From: Epiperipatus broadwayi
Taxonomy: Eukaryota > Onychophora > Udeonychophora > Euonychophora > Peripatidae
Length of the DNA stretch: 64,000 nucleotides
Direction: 5' to 3'
Assembly: GCA_028023455.1 (NCBI GenBank)
Contig: JAQFVV010012416.1
Span: 5,993,594 to 6,057,593 of the forward strand
Made by a program: the position numbers and the translations under genes. This document shows, piece by piece, positions 44,581 to 56,099 of the stretch. Every line of letters starts with the position of its first letter. Within the stretch, counting starts at the first letter, position 1. Under the pieces are notes generated by a model. That model saw only the letters and a list, made by a program, of their open reading frames with translations, did not search any database and was not told where the DNA came from.

Positions 44581-46008
44581 TACTTCTTGAGTATCATAAT
44601 AATAAAGTTATTTCTATAGATTAATTGAGCAATCAGACATATATGTTAATCCAGCAAGATTTTTCAAATGGGACATTTTTAGAACATTTTTTCTAGACCT
44701 GCCACATATTTGGATGCAGAAGTTATCCCTAATTACCCAAACATTACTGCAATTATTTACTGAATGAACCCTGTTACAAATCCAGATCCTAATGATTGAT
44801 TATTGATTATACTGCCTTATGCAGGATTCCAATTACGGATTTTTTCTTTGCCAAACCTGTTCATCTCACTCTTTTCTCATCAGCAAACGTTTTTTTTATT
44901 CTTACGTATATTGCATTTAAAAAAGATAGTTATAACTATTGTCTATGTAATTAGAGAATGAAAGCATGATTAATTAATCACATGTATAAAATGCAACAAC
45001 TAATGACAGTAGAAACTTTAAATAATCAGATTCTAAAATATCCTACAAAGCAGGAGATACTCTTAGCTGAGCACAGCTTATTAATTAATTATTCATAGTT
45101 AATCATTATAGCGGAAGGTTATTTGCTTTTGGCAAAATACTTTTTTTCAACCAAAGTTCGCACGCGCCTGCACACACACACACACACATTGAAGATGGCA
45201 CGTTTCTAGACTTATTTACACAAACCTTAAAGTATGTAATCTATTTATTATATATAATAAGTAATTAAACATTACAGTGCGTAAATTAATAAGTTAAAAA
45301 GATGTAAGAAATGTCAGGAAATTATTTATATTCATATTAGAAAAGTGAAACTTCACAGCACTAATTTTGAATTATTGTTTTCCCAAACATAATTTTGATT
45401 TTTGTTTTATAAAAAGCTAAAAAAAGATTAAAGAAGGAAAAAAAAAAGATTTATCTTTTCATATAATTTCGCAATTCTAACTTTAAAGGGATCATATAGG
45501 GTAGTTAGTTTGTATATAATGATGGGATGAGATTTTTATCAAATTACTTAAGTGTTTCTAATCTTAGCTCACTGTTAAATTATTTCTTATTATTCCCGTT
45601 TTTCTTTTTATATATATATATTTTTATTATCAAAATTTCTGATTCTTAAATTAATTATATATTTTCAAATAATGTCGTGTGCAAACGTTATCGTTCAAAG
45701 AATATATACCCTTTTTTTATTTAATACATAAAATTGAATATATATGTTAAATAGTTATGCAACAATATATACAATGTTGTCTAAATTTATATACGTGGAT
45801 ACTCTATCATTTATAATCATATGAGCTATGAGGGTTCATAATTATGACCCAAGATTTTATAAAACTGACAAACTTTATCAAAAACTAAAACAAATTGACG
45901 TATTATGGTCAACAGTATAAAAGTGTTGCAATAAATATATTAAATATGTATTTGATAGTTAAAATAAACATCATAAATGTATATATTTTTTTATTGTTAT
46001 ACGTTACA
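44581..46008. other. AT-rich sequence, no gene seen
   Basis: Contains a CA microsatellite at 45170-45188 and TA runs near 45609. No gene supported. Confidence 0.5.
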
Positions 46009-46016
46009 GCGTATAA

Positions 46017-46414
46017 CAGGGGTCCCCAACCCTATGCCCGCGAGCACCATGGCGTCCGCAGACCACTTTATGTGTGCTCGCCACTATCCAAACACGATAA
46101 AAAATTATTTATCTGATACAAATAAATTTAATTTTTAAAATTTCTTATAAATTATTGCATTATATTGTAATCAAATTGTAGGGCATACTATACTTTTACA
46201 GCATAAAAATATAAACGTTAATTATATGTTAAAATTGTATTTTTGAAATAAATATTTTTTTGTACATTATGTGTATTATTAACAATATCCAACTATAAAT
46301 TTAGATTAAAAAAATAAATGGTGCTCGACACCTGGTTGAAAAAATAAATGGTGCCCGCCACCTGGCCAGTATTATAGAATGTGCTCTTAAGTGCAAAAAG
46401 GTTGGGGACCCCTG
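46017..46414 (-). mobile_element. Non-autonomous hAT element, intact ends
   Basis: The terminal inverted repeats match perfectly over 15 bp (caggggtccccaacc ... ggttggggacccctg). The 8-bp target-site duplication gcgtataa is perfect (46009-46016 and 46415-46422). It is 398 bp with no transposase. Sub-terminal blocks match 1868-2163 in reverse orientation. The perfect duplication suggests a fairly recent insertion. Confidence 0.95.
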
Positions 46415-46422
46415 GCGTATAA

Positions 46423-47339
46423 TATATTTGCTGAAAATAAAAATAAAAAGTACAGCGGATAATACGTTCATCTCGGGCAAGCACAGGTCCTCTTATTCCG
46501 CCTTTTTTTTTCCTGTTTTTGTTTTTTTTACCTTGGTGCCTTCGCGTATTATTAATTATAATAGATTTCATGTATCTTTTCTTTTAAAAACTATAATGGA
46601 GTTACAAAAAAAGAGAGAAGAGCACATGATCATAATGCCAAATTAAAAATATATTTGCACCAAAGTGCTATAAACACATGTAGACGTAACTTCTATTATC
46701 CATATAAAAACTTTATTTATTACCTATATATAGACATATATTTATTATGTCTGTCTATATTTATCCATATGTACATATTTATATAACATATATGCTTACA
46801 TGGAGTATACATATCTGTGTGTGCGTAATAGGATACTATACATACGTTAAAAGGTTCTATGAAGGATATCATGGTGTAGAGATAGCAATAACCGGCTGTC
46901 ATCCCTAGACACAGACCAAGTGAAATTTCTTTTTAAAAGAGGCTTCGGGTTTTTCTCTTGGATAACCGATTCTTAACTAACCCAGCTAAACAGCTATAAT
47001 TGGTTAGTAAATGGGTATCTAGCTATTTTTAAATGCTTAGAAAAAGAATGGATAACCACTCAAACATTTTATTGCCCAGCAAGTGGCATATCTGATTAAT
47101 GTTCTTCTATGAGAGACAGTTCTAGATAATGCTGTCCTACAATGGATTATTTATTAAAATGTCTATTTTGCTTTTATTTAACATATCCTATAAAAACCAA
47201 TATTTTTTTAATATTTTAAAAAATGTTATACATATGTAGACGTGAATTTTTATGTAAGCAAATATGGGATACAAGTATGTGCATACAGGTAAAATAGACA
47301 TAATTATAATGCAAATATTAAAATTATATATATTTTAAT
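46423..47339. other. AT-rich sequence, no gene supported
   Basis: Short pyrimidine-rich tract near 46500-46535; no repeat family recognised. Confidence 0.45.
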
Positions 47340-47460
47340 AACAAAATTCAATTACATCTCTGAAGAAGACTGTTACATAGTCAAAACTGTGTGGTTCAAC
47401 AACAATAATAAAAATTCATTGTCAATTTTAACACAATATTTTATAGTGTATGTGAGTTAA
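47340..47460 (+). repeat. Fragment related to the 24200 palindrome
   Basis: ctctgaagaagactgttaca then atagtcaaaactgtgt parallels the right arm at 24268-24300 (CTGAAGA, GACT...AGTC, AAAAC). No left arm was found. Confidence 0.5.
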
Positions 47461-47589
47461 TATTCAGAACATATTTATAAACATCTTTTTATTTTATGTA
47501 AAACTTTTATTTTATACTATATAAACTTTGGATCCATTTCAAATCTTATCAATCTTAGGGAAATTTTAAGAAATAGTGTTCATCTTTAC

Positions 47590-47960
47590 AGTCATTTTCA
47601 ATCTTTATTAATTTACTGAAAGGTAAAGATCTCCCAAGTTTAATCCAATTTCTATAATTTACAGTTTCTTTTTTTACATCTCTTCAGAAAACTTTCTTTA
47701 TTTCGTCTATCTTATGTAAGATATCTTTGTAAGGTTTTTACAATCTCTCAGGATCCATTTTAAGAACTCCAACTCTCCATATATATTATCATGCCCTCTA
47801 ACAATATGTCTATTTCAATTCCATTTCAACTTCTGAATTCTTTCAATGATGTCAATGATACGTATTTGTTTTCTCACACACACCTTAAATTCTTTCTTGT
47901 TTTTCGCAACAAACATATCTTCAAACTGCAGCATGCAATTTAGAGTTTCCTAATTCTTCT
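47590..47960 (-). pseudogene. Old RTE 3' fragment
   Basis: The minus-strand translation, through many stops, gives IQKLKWN, RHIVRGHDN, LRDCKN and upstream RTE-tail words, parallel to the C-terminus of the 13.6-kb RTE. It is more diverged than the copies at 39.8 and 49.9 kb. Confidence 0.65.
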
Positions 47961-48249
47961 TCTGTTAAGTGCCTAAATTCACGATCCATGTCAAGAATTG
48001 ACAAATATTACTAAGTTGTATAAAGAACTTCTCCATTATTCCTGATCCATTGTCTTTTACTCAATTAAAAGGCAAAATGTTATTTTCTTTTAGAAACTTA
48101 TATATATGAAACTGTTTAAGTCAGAGCCTGAAAAATATATGAGAATTTTGTCAACTAGAAGGATGAATAATTAGTGTGTTAATGAGAATTTATCTAAAGC
48201 TTTCAACTTTTAGAAATGAATAATAATAAACAATTAATTAATTGTTCAT
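47961..48249. other. AT-rich sequence, no gene seen
   Basis: No feature recognised. Confidence 0.5.
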
Positions 48250-48935
48250 AAGTTCATGGAATGTTTGAGCATGGAAGACAACAGTATGGGCTTTGATCCA
48301 GGAATTATCTCTTGTTTCTACCATTCTACCACTAAAACAGGCAAAACTCACTATATATATTGCCACACACAGCAAGCTAGAGTAATCAATGGATGCCAGA
48401 AGGCTTGTGCATAAAATCCCCATCTAGTGCCTACTCATCCAATATCCCCAGACTAGTTTCTGGCTTATGGCCTTTGTCAGTGAGGAGCCATATCTGAGAG
48501 CACTGCATCTAGATCTTAGGATCTAATGCAACCCTCCAGCAACCACCTTTTATCTCCATTTAACTACAAAACTATGAGTCTTAAACTGAAAACACCTTAA
48601 TGTTTTCAATCCAAGCCCATTAGCTTATATAGTCATATGTAGTTAAATGGAGATAAAAGGTGGTTGCTGGAGGGTTGCATTAGATCCTAAGATCTAGATG
48701 CAGTGCTCTCAGATCCAAGGCTCCTCACTGATGAAGGCCATAAGCCAGAAACTAGTCTGGGGATATTGGATGAGTAGGCACTAGATGAGGATTTTATGCA
48801 CAAGCTTTCTGGCATCCATTGATTATCTAGCTTGCTGTGTGTGGCAATATATATATAGTGAGTTTTGCCTGTTTTAACAACAGTTATACACAAGCATAAG
48901 AGGATGTGGTCATGTGATGTTTATAGGCATTCTAC
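48250..48935. repeat. FB-2 fold-back repeat, copy c (long palindrome)
   Basis: Arms 48333-48574 and 48640-48880 are nearly exact complements around a ~65-bp loop. The outer ends are aaaacaggcaaaactcacta and its complement. The right arm carries an intact hammerhead-like core (48723-48762). The matching site in the left arm reads CTGACAA and is broken. Confidence 0.9.
48723..48762 (+). ncRNA. Hammerhead-like core (FB-2)
   Basis: Order: CCTCA (stem I), CTGATGA, A, GGC, CATAA, GCC, A, GAA, ACTAGT (palindromic stem III), C, TGGGG (stem I; pairs with CCTCA with one G.U). Every invariant base is present except that stem II would be closed by A.A rather than G-C. Confidence 0.5.
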
Positions 48936-49575
48936 CACTATGATAAACTGCACAAAGCATGAAGTTGAAAATTATGAGTTGTGCCTGAAAATATTTGGCA
49001 TTATGGGCCTCAATCTAAGAATCTTTGTTTGCTTTTGAATATCACCATACTATTATGTCAAATCATGTGGGACAATTTTTTTTTCAAATTCAAATGACAA
49101 ATTTTGGTCACATAATCAATATTTTAAGGAAATAATTATAAGCACAATGTTTTTCACCTTTTTTTAATAATGATATTCCCAATGTATTAATTTTGTTTTG
49201 CAACATCCCTACTTCTTTTTATTATTTTGCTGTATATAATTCATTATTGTGTTTATTTATAAACAATTAATATTATGGATTAATTAGCTTAACTCTATAC
49301 AGTTCTTTCATAAAATGACTATAAAAGTATTAACAATAATTTATAATTTTAATCTCAGAAATATATAATAAAATTATTAAATAATAATTAAAATAAAAAT
49401 ATATAAATAATTAATTGAATGAGACACTGGTAAAATCTGAATATGATTAGAAATTCACCCTTACTAATTTCCTTACCAGATTGGCTATCCTTATAAAAGT
49501 GGGGAAAGTGTAAAAGAACGCATTTACATTTGCAAGGTAAATTCTGCCACTAGATGGCAGTGCATTAATATAAAC
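48936..49575. other. AT-rich sequence, no gene seen
   Basis: No feature recognised. Confidence 0.5.
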
Positions 49576-50943
49576 CAAGGATGGAGAATATTTTTTCTGC
49601 CATGGAACATTGGATATTTATAACATCAATCATGGGCCACATAAAACTATCAATTTAAAAATTAGCCTGCTATATTTCATCAAAAATTTAATTAATTTAC
49701 CCAAACATTGACAGTCCAATTTCAACTTTCCCTTTTTAAATAATGGTTATAATTGCTTCTATGAATTAAAAATGAAGTAACATCATTATTATTAGTGACC
49801 ATTTCACATTTAATGAAAATTTTACCTATTCATCTAGAAATTATTCTTCATGACATATTAATATTCTTGAATTAATTTTTATGTTCTGAGCAGATTAATT
49901 CTACATCAGTAAGAAGAAATCGAAAATGCAATATATGGGTAAGAGAACAAACAGGTGTTACTGACCTCATTGAAAAAATTAAAAGACTGAAAATTTTAAA
50001 CTGGATTCCAAGAGATTTTAAAAGACCCAGAAAGAGACCACATGTGAGATGGATGGATGAAATAAGAAAGTGTGTAGGGGTGGTGTGGACAAGAGAAGCT
50101 AAAGATCGGAGAAGATAGATTGAACTTGGAGAGACCTTCATACTGCAGTGGATTGGTTGATGATGATGATAATGATAAAACTTCCTTTCAGAAAGTAGTT
50201 TTGAATTTTCTGCTTTTTTTTTTGCAACAATGTAACTTGCTTTCACAGAATTTTCTGACTTGATATACTTTATATGAACCATGTCAATGACTTGGTGAAG
50301 CTCATTTTCAAGTTTGTTATTTTAATATTTTTTTCTTTCTCAACAATTTTGTTGTAATCAAAATGTTTTAATAAATTGTTCCTCTTAATATTGTGCTCTT
50401 TATTAACTACTTTCCAGTCCTATCAGGCACATCAATTTATTATTTCTATAAAAAAATATGCATCAATCCATTTCTTTTGAAATGTGCAATTTTTTCTGTC
50501 AATTTTTCTTATCTTATTTGGTATAGCCATGCTAATAAAATTAAATTAAATGCAAAATAATAATAACAAGAAAATAATGTAAATTTGAGCTTTATTTTTG
50601 CTAGTGTAATTTGTCTTCAAAAATGACTATAAAAATAAAGCAAATGCCCTCTCAATCATAGATTAAATCCATAATCAGGGAGATCACACAATACAATTTG
50701 ATAGAATATTGCACCTCTGATAGAATGAACTAGAACTATTATAAAGATTGGAGAGAGAAAAATATGTAGTTAATTAATATTTTATTTTACTTAACTATTA
50801 ATTTAATATTTGCACTACATGCATGTTTAAGTAGAAGTTTTATATAAGGCCATTTTACATACATTTATAAAAATGTCCATACGCTGGATTGAGAGCTTTC
50901 AAGGGCCAGAGTTGGCTTACCTGCCAGAGGTTCCCCACCCCTG
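49576..50943. mobile_element. Probable hAT element containing an RTE fragment
   Basis: The left end caaggatggagaat and right end aggttccccacccctg are imperfect hAT-type inverted ends. The right sub-terminal ggccagagttggcttacctg and left tgccatggaac...gggccacataaaa fit the GC-rich sub-ends of such elements. The flanking 8-mers are similar but do not match cleanly. The RTE piece 49905-50165 lies inside. There is no transposase. Confidence 0.45.
49905..50170 (+). pseudogene. RTE 3' fragment with internal deletion
   Basis: gtaagaagaaatcgaaaatg through cttcatactgcagtggattg matches 16500-16800. About 53 bp that encode the GHIARRDDNRW region are missing between agactgaa and attttaaact (near 49990); the deletion is bounded by tgaa in the parent, suggesting a slip between short direct repeats. 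Ends in the gat-repeat tail (tgatgatgatgataatgat). Confidence 0.85.
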
Positions 50944-51164
50944 ATTAAACAGTGCAGGGAAAGTTTATTGTTGCTGTGATTAGACAAAATTATATATGAA
51001 TAATATACTTAATATCATATCTAAGCTTGATGCAATTTAAAAATTTTAATGTTATGTAGAAAATTTTATATAGTCATATTCTTCAGCAACTGATTTAAAA
51101 CTCCTTTTTGTTAATAATTGTTTACACAGAAAAGCCTAATGCACAACTATAATATATATACTTA
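50944..51164. other. AT-rich sequence, no gene seen
   Basis: No feature recognised. Confidence 0.5.
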
Positions 51165-51640
51165 ACCTAGATGTAATTAATGGAGACTGAACCCAGACTT
51201 TTAAACTCCCTACAGACATCCTCTCTAACCAATATAACTGATACACATGACCGCACATGTGAAAAAGATAAATAATATCCAATATACATATTTCATGCTG
51301 ATCCAGCACTCATCAGTTGATCCAGATCATCATCTCCCACACATATATATATAATCAGTGTTCAGTTTATATTAAGATAGCCAATCTACAAACTTTAATT
51401 GACAGGCTTCAGTCCTCTTCATTCTCAAACTCTTCAGCCATCCCTATCACTAAAAATCTGATGATGGAATACTTAAAGCCCTTGATGATGCAATATTATA
51501 GTCATACCCACTTGACCCTAAGTCAATCTGAGCCCTCACATGTATGTGGCCATTTGTATTGGTTATATTGGATAGAGATGATGAATGTAGGGAGCTTGAA
51601 AGTCTGGATTCAAACCCCCATTAATTATATAAGTAAGTGA
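51165..51640. repeat. FB-1 repeat, copy h
   Basis: Minus-sense body 51165-51490, then a partial plus-sense copy ending gtctggattcaaacccccat. Carries an intact hammerhead in the minus part. Confidence 0.85.
51276..51328 (-). ncRNA. Hammerhead ribozyme, intact core (FB-1)
   Basis: Minus-sense order: TCAA, CTGATGA, GTGCTGGATCAGCAT (stem II), GAA, ATATGTAT (stem III), A, TTGG. TCAA pairs with TTGG with one T.G wobble. All invariant core bases are present. Stem I is weaker than in the 34.4-kb copy. Confidence 0.68.
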
Positions 51641-52454
51641 TGGAAAATTGCAACAATAAGACCAAAGTTTTCTTGGAAAGAAGATATTTGTCTTTTATGT
51701 CAGTCCAAAATGTTTTAATTTCTTTGTTTCAATTTCAAATTTCCATCATTAAAAAAAAATTATAATGTTACTCATCGCTATCTCATTAAGGCCCACGTGT
51801 ATATCTTGGCACCTTGGTTGAAAACCACTGAATTAATATCTATCTGCAACAATAGGTATACTATTGTTAAGTGAAAGTATTATTTATAATGAGAAAGAAA
51901 ACGAAACATTTTACAAGGTTAAGCACGATTAACTAGTTTTCTTATCATTTAACTAAATACAGAGTGTTTTTTTTTTTTTTAAAAAAGTAATTAATTTGCA
52001 ATTTAATAAAAGGGACAAGAAGAAAATTCTTCTTTCTTCTTTTTTAACATTAAAAATCGGTCAGCATTCCTATGGTAACGAACTTTGAATAATTTATTCA
52101 CAGCTATGACATATTTTAAGCTTCCAGTAAAATTAGCAAAACATTTTTAATAAATCTAAGTCAACAATCTTCCATTTACCATGTGACTTGAAAACTTCAA
52201 ATTCTAGAAACGCTATCAGTTTCAATTGTGAACAGTTTTATAATAAAAAAAGGAGATGAGAAATTTTTTTGACTTTTTAAAAATTATATATATTGTTAAT
52301 AGGGGTTGGGGCAAATACAGCTAGCTGTCTTGGACATTCCATCACACACACCCTCCATTTTAAGATATAATGGCACTATTCAAGAAGCTTGTATGTTATT
52401 GAATGCGGAAAATCTGAGAGATTTCTGAAACGTGTTTTAATCTGTAGTTAAGAC
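51641..52454. other. AT-rich sequence with one lone hAT-like end
   Basis: accttggttgaaaaccactg, ending at 51830, looks like a hAT right terminus, but no left partner was found. No gene seen. Confidence 0.4.
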
Positions 52455-52715
52455 CAGCTAGATATTCATTTGCTGACCAGTATTGAACTAAGAGCTTTCC
52501 ACTAATCCAGTTTTTCTGATCCATAGATTCTTTTCTCCACATTACTTCAGCAAGCTTTTTGGTCTCATCTATCAATCTCACATGTGTCTTTTTTTAGTTG
52601 TTTTTAAATAATATATTGAGGTCTAGTTTAAGACGTTAACTGTCAATTTATTATCATTTCTTCTAAGAATAGACTAACCAAATTTAATTTTAATTTCTTA
52701 ATTCTTTCAATGAGG
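52455..52715 (-). pseudogene. Old RTE 3' fragment
   Basis: The minus-strand frame gives RLIDETKKLAEVMWRKESMDQKNW, to be compared with RWMDEIRKCVGVMWRREAKDRRRW in the main RTE (shown here only as short matches: DE-K, VMWR-E, D--W). Flanking frames are broken. Confidence 0.75.
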
Positions 52716-53441
52716 TTTCATTATATTCTTAGTACATGCTTAATATCATCAATTATTGTCATCAACATCCATGATCAATGTCAAATTATTGTCAGAAATG
52801 TTAAGAGGGTGACCTTAGATGAATTATGATTGACAGTAAATATATCAATCATCATCGTTAGTTCTACTATCACTAAATTGGACATCGTAAAAGATTCATT
52901 ATATCACCATATAAATAAAACTACCAATGTAGGATACCTTGAGCCAATCATCAGAGGTGGTTTGTAATTGAAGATAAATCAAGAAATGTAATCAGTATCT
53001 TCAGGAAGAGCATTTTCTATAACCTTCAGAGGAACTGATACAGGGTTTGATCATCATCAGTTTTTTTATAATCCACTCTAATTAATGATTTGTATATCTT
53101 TCAGTTTACTAATAATAAAATATCCCACTATAATATATATATATTAAATCTTTGTGATTAATAAATCTTGAATCACATGGCATGCATGGTAAAAGAATAA
53201 TAAAAAAGTGTATGTAATTTATCATTGAATCTATCACCAAATATGTCAAAAATCTTGAAAAATATTTGTTGAAATCATTTTCAGCTTTGGAAAAATATAT
53301 ATATACTTTTTTTTTAATAAAACAAAAAAAGTAGTTTATACTATTTTATTATTATTAAATATAACCAAAATTAAATATTTATTGTTAATAAATAATTAGC
53401 CTTAATTTAAAAAGGCATTTAATAATATAAAAACATTTTAT
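52716..53441. other. AT-rich sequence, no gene seen
   Basis: No feature recognised. Confidence 0.5.
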
Positions 53442-53457
53442 AAACATTATAAGCAGT

Positions 53458-53562
53458 CAAACGTTGGTGGCCTAGTGGTTAGCATAACTGCCTTTCCGTT
53501 GGTGAATTAGCGGTTAGACTCGGGTTCACTTCCCGGTCAACGCTTTGACATATGGAATAAAA
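53458..53562 (+). mobile_element. tRNA-Gly-derived SINE, copy 3 (rearranged)
   Basis: Flanked by a perfect 16-bp target-site duplication, aaacattataagcagt (53442-53457 and 53563-53578). The unit begins caaacgttggtggcctagtg and ends ggttcacttcccggtcaacg, then ctttgaca and an A-rich tail. After the 5' half of the anticodon arm, a second partial 5' half (gttggtgaattagcggttag) is inserted, so the cloverleaf is disrupted. Confidence 0.9.
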
Positions 53563-53574
53563 AAACATTATAAG

Positions 53575-54078
53575 CAGTGTGATCTAGGAAAAAGGTGATT
53601 GGTTCTCTCTCCAAACTGCTGATAGTGCCATCTCTGAATCAATACATGTACTATGTAGTGACATAGTATATATTATCACCATCAAAATTTTAAGGTGCTA
53701 TAGTGACTGGATTAATGAATTACGACATGAAATGGGTGTGTGTTTTGTTTCTCTATGTATTACCGTCAATGTTTTCCCCAATGTCACAAAATCTTGCAAA
53801 CCACTTGAAAAACATTCTTATGACTCGCAGCTTTATTTCAATAGCAATTTTTTTTTTTCAATTTATAACAAAATTAAATGTTAGTATGTTGTTTCATCAT
53901 GAATTAAGGCATAAAATCATAGTCACATTTCATGTCATAACTCATAATCCAGACATGTTAATGCCTTTTGCAGTGAATAGCTAAATTACATTGTTATACA
54001 ATGTTGACTAAGAGATAATGCTGCAAAAAACTTGGCAAGTGAACTGGTTACCAATCACCTTTTTACTAAGACACTCTG
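53575..54078. mobile_element. TIR element (DNA transposon-like), hit at its edge by the SINE
   Basis: The left end cagtgtgatctaggaaaaag and ggtgattgg match the complement of the right end, ccaatcacctttttactaag followed by acactctg, over about 28 bp with few differences. A 93-codon ORF (53703-53984) inside has no recognised domain. The SINE target-site duplication overlaps the first bases of the left end, so the SINE landed within the terminal repeat. TA-flank evidence is weak; it could be Tc1/mariner-like. Confidence 0.6.
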
Positions 54079-54134
54079 TATATTTATATACATAAACATA
54101 ATATACTATACATCTTTATGAAGTATTATAACTT

Positions 54135-54425
54135 TACTTCTTATTGCATTGTTAAATATATATATAATATTAATAGCATATATAATATTAATAGCATTTA
54201 CACTCTTTATTACTTTTTACAATGCTTTTTACAACCCACTATTGACAGTTTCGATTGCCTTAGAAATCTTCTTCAGAACTTCTACTTATATTTTCAAAAT
54301 AAGTAGAAGCTCTGAAGAAGACTTCTGGGGCAATTGAAACTGTCAATAGTGGCTTGTAAAAAGCATTGTAAAAAATAATAAAGAACATAAATGATATTAA
54401 TATTATAAATATACTATACAAGTGA
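54135..54425. repeat. FB-3 fold-back repeat, copy d
   Basis: The left arm (ttcttattgcattg, then acaatgctttttacaaccca) folds onto the right arm (gctctgaagaagacttctgg, then tgtcaatagtggcttgtaaa). The outer portion has a short tandem repeat (tataatattaatagcat). Confidence 0.85.
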
Positions 54426-55114
54426 ATTGATCTATAAAGGCTTCTTCTTTGTAGAAACCAGAAGCTTCTGAATATATATTTTCTAATATTCTTATGGATA
54501 AATGGTGAATTCATAGTAATTTCTGGGAGATTCCATGTAATAAAAATATAATAGCTAAATAGCTGATGTTTCAGTACAATAACAAGTATTTTTCTCAGAG
54601 CTTCAGCAATTATCGGAAAATCTTGTTTAGAACTATTAGCATGCTCACTATATTAGATTTGTAATACAAGCTTTTTAAGTTAAGTCACATGATATATGAC
54701 TTGATTTATTTTTTTACTATTATAATTTTTGTTCTAAAGGCTATTGGTGATGTTATATTGATAATGCTATTAATGTATGGTGAAGCTGAATATTATTTCA
54801 TATCCATATAACTATTTAAGTTAGACAGCTGGAATTGAAGACTTATAGGTGTCTGAAAATTTCAGATTTTCTACTTAATAGTTAAGTATTAGATAAGTGT
54901 AGCCTAGAGTTGGCATTTTAGATCTAGTATCTGAATATCCTAGTGACTCTCTGAGGATAGCCAATAGCCTGAAACTGCTTTGGGAATAGGGATAGTTCTA
55001 GATAGAGATTTTAAATGCTTTCTCTTGCAGCATTTATTGGAAAAGCTTGTTTAGAGTTACTAGCATGCTCATTATATATATATAGAATATCAAGTAATAT
55101 AAATATAGTAAACA
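54426..55114. other. AT-rich sequence with weak repeat traces
   Basis: A ~40-bp direct repeat (agcatgctcactatat at 54639; agcatgctcattatat at 55060). A stretch at 54935-54990 (ctctgaggatagcc...gcctgaaactg) is a distant FB-2-like hammerhead trace. Confidence 0.4.
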
Positions 55115-56075
55115 AAATATACTAGAATAATTCTACAAAATTAAAAATGCCTATATAAAATTAAAACAATAATTTCTTCTTCTGCCATCTTGAGTAGCAA
55201 TAAATCATTAATATTTAAATCTTAAACTCATGCAACAGTAAGATTCCCATGTGAATAGCCAACTTTCTATAAATTGTGAATACTAACACAATTACACTGT
55301 TTATTCAACACATTATCTGTAGTATTTATAAAATATGCCTCCTTAATCTTTCTTTTTTTCAAATCGTTTTCCACATGCAAAACAAAAACATTATCAAAGC
55401 AGAAATCTCCACTACAAATCACTGCATGTTATGCAATAACAGATTTCTACCTATCTGCAGAATAACATTTCTTATATAATAATTCATACTCACAAACTCT
55501 CTTTGTTGCTGCACATTCAGTCTCACTGATGTAACTATATTCACAATGACATACCACTTTATATATAACATTACATTTGTTGATTTTATCAATACAATCT
55601 TTTCCATTAATAACTAACCTTCCAGTATTTGAACTAACCTTAAATGCAATATTAAAATCAGCATCTACCAATGATGTAATCTTACTATATACAATATCAT
55701 TTATATAAGGCAATGCTATCCACCTTTTCTTTTCCATCTATTTCTAAACTTATATAGTGCAGATAAAATGTTTTTCCTACTGGATCTCAACTCCAATAAG
55801 TAATTAACATATGTTTTTAAAAATTAGCTATTTTATCACATACACAAACATCATTTCTAAAAATTAATGTCCTAAAATCAGCTAATAGATAAGTTATTTA
55901 TAGATAATTTATGGAAAGTTCACCATTCACATGTGAGTTTAAGGAAATTTAAATAGTAACAGTTTATTGCTACTGAAGATGGCAGAAGAAGCCGTAAGCT
56001 AGCTATAGCAAAGAAATTATTGTTTTAATTTTATATAGGCATTTTTAATTTTGTAGAGTTATTCTAGTGTGTTTT
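55115..56075. mobile_element. Penelope fragment bracketed by inverted arms
   Basis: The left arm 55115-55205 (actagaataattctacaaaa and onward) is complementary to the right arm about 55964-56073 (ending agagttattctagtg). The right arm has a ~20-bp extra piece (ccgtaagctagctatagcaa). Between them lies the GIY-YIG remnant. Penelope insertions often have such inverted pseudo-LTR ends. Confidence 0.7.
55270..55740 (-). pseudogene. Penelope-like GIY-YIG endonuclease remnant, second family
   Basis: The minus strand 55447-55737 encodes, in order, WIALPYINDIVYSKI, NIAFKVSSNTGRL, NGKDCIDKINKCNVIYKVVC and HCEYSYISETE. This is the polymerase-endonuclease linker and start of the GIY-YIG domain; the usual YIGET is YISET here, so the Gly is lost. 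After a stop the frame resumes (about 55270-55400) with FDNVFVLHVEN and KKRKIKEAYFIN, the domain's C-terminal part. It differs clearly from the fragment at 29242. No polymerase core remains. Confidence 0.85.
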
Positions 56076-56099
56076 ATTATATACACACAACTAATATAT

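Noticed and set aside
48238-48893. ORFs with the word LVSGLWPSSVRSLGSE (also at 56098-56295)
   Set aside because: The shared peptide is simply the FB-2 arm read in one frame; there is no start context, domain or conserved frame in other copies.
51781-51830. Complete hAT element
   Set aside because: Only one terminus (ending ggttgaaaaccactg) was found; no matching left end or duplication.
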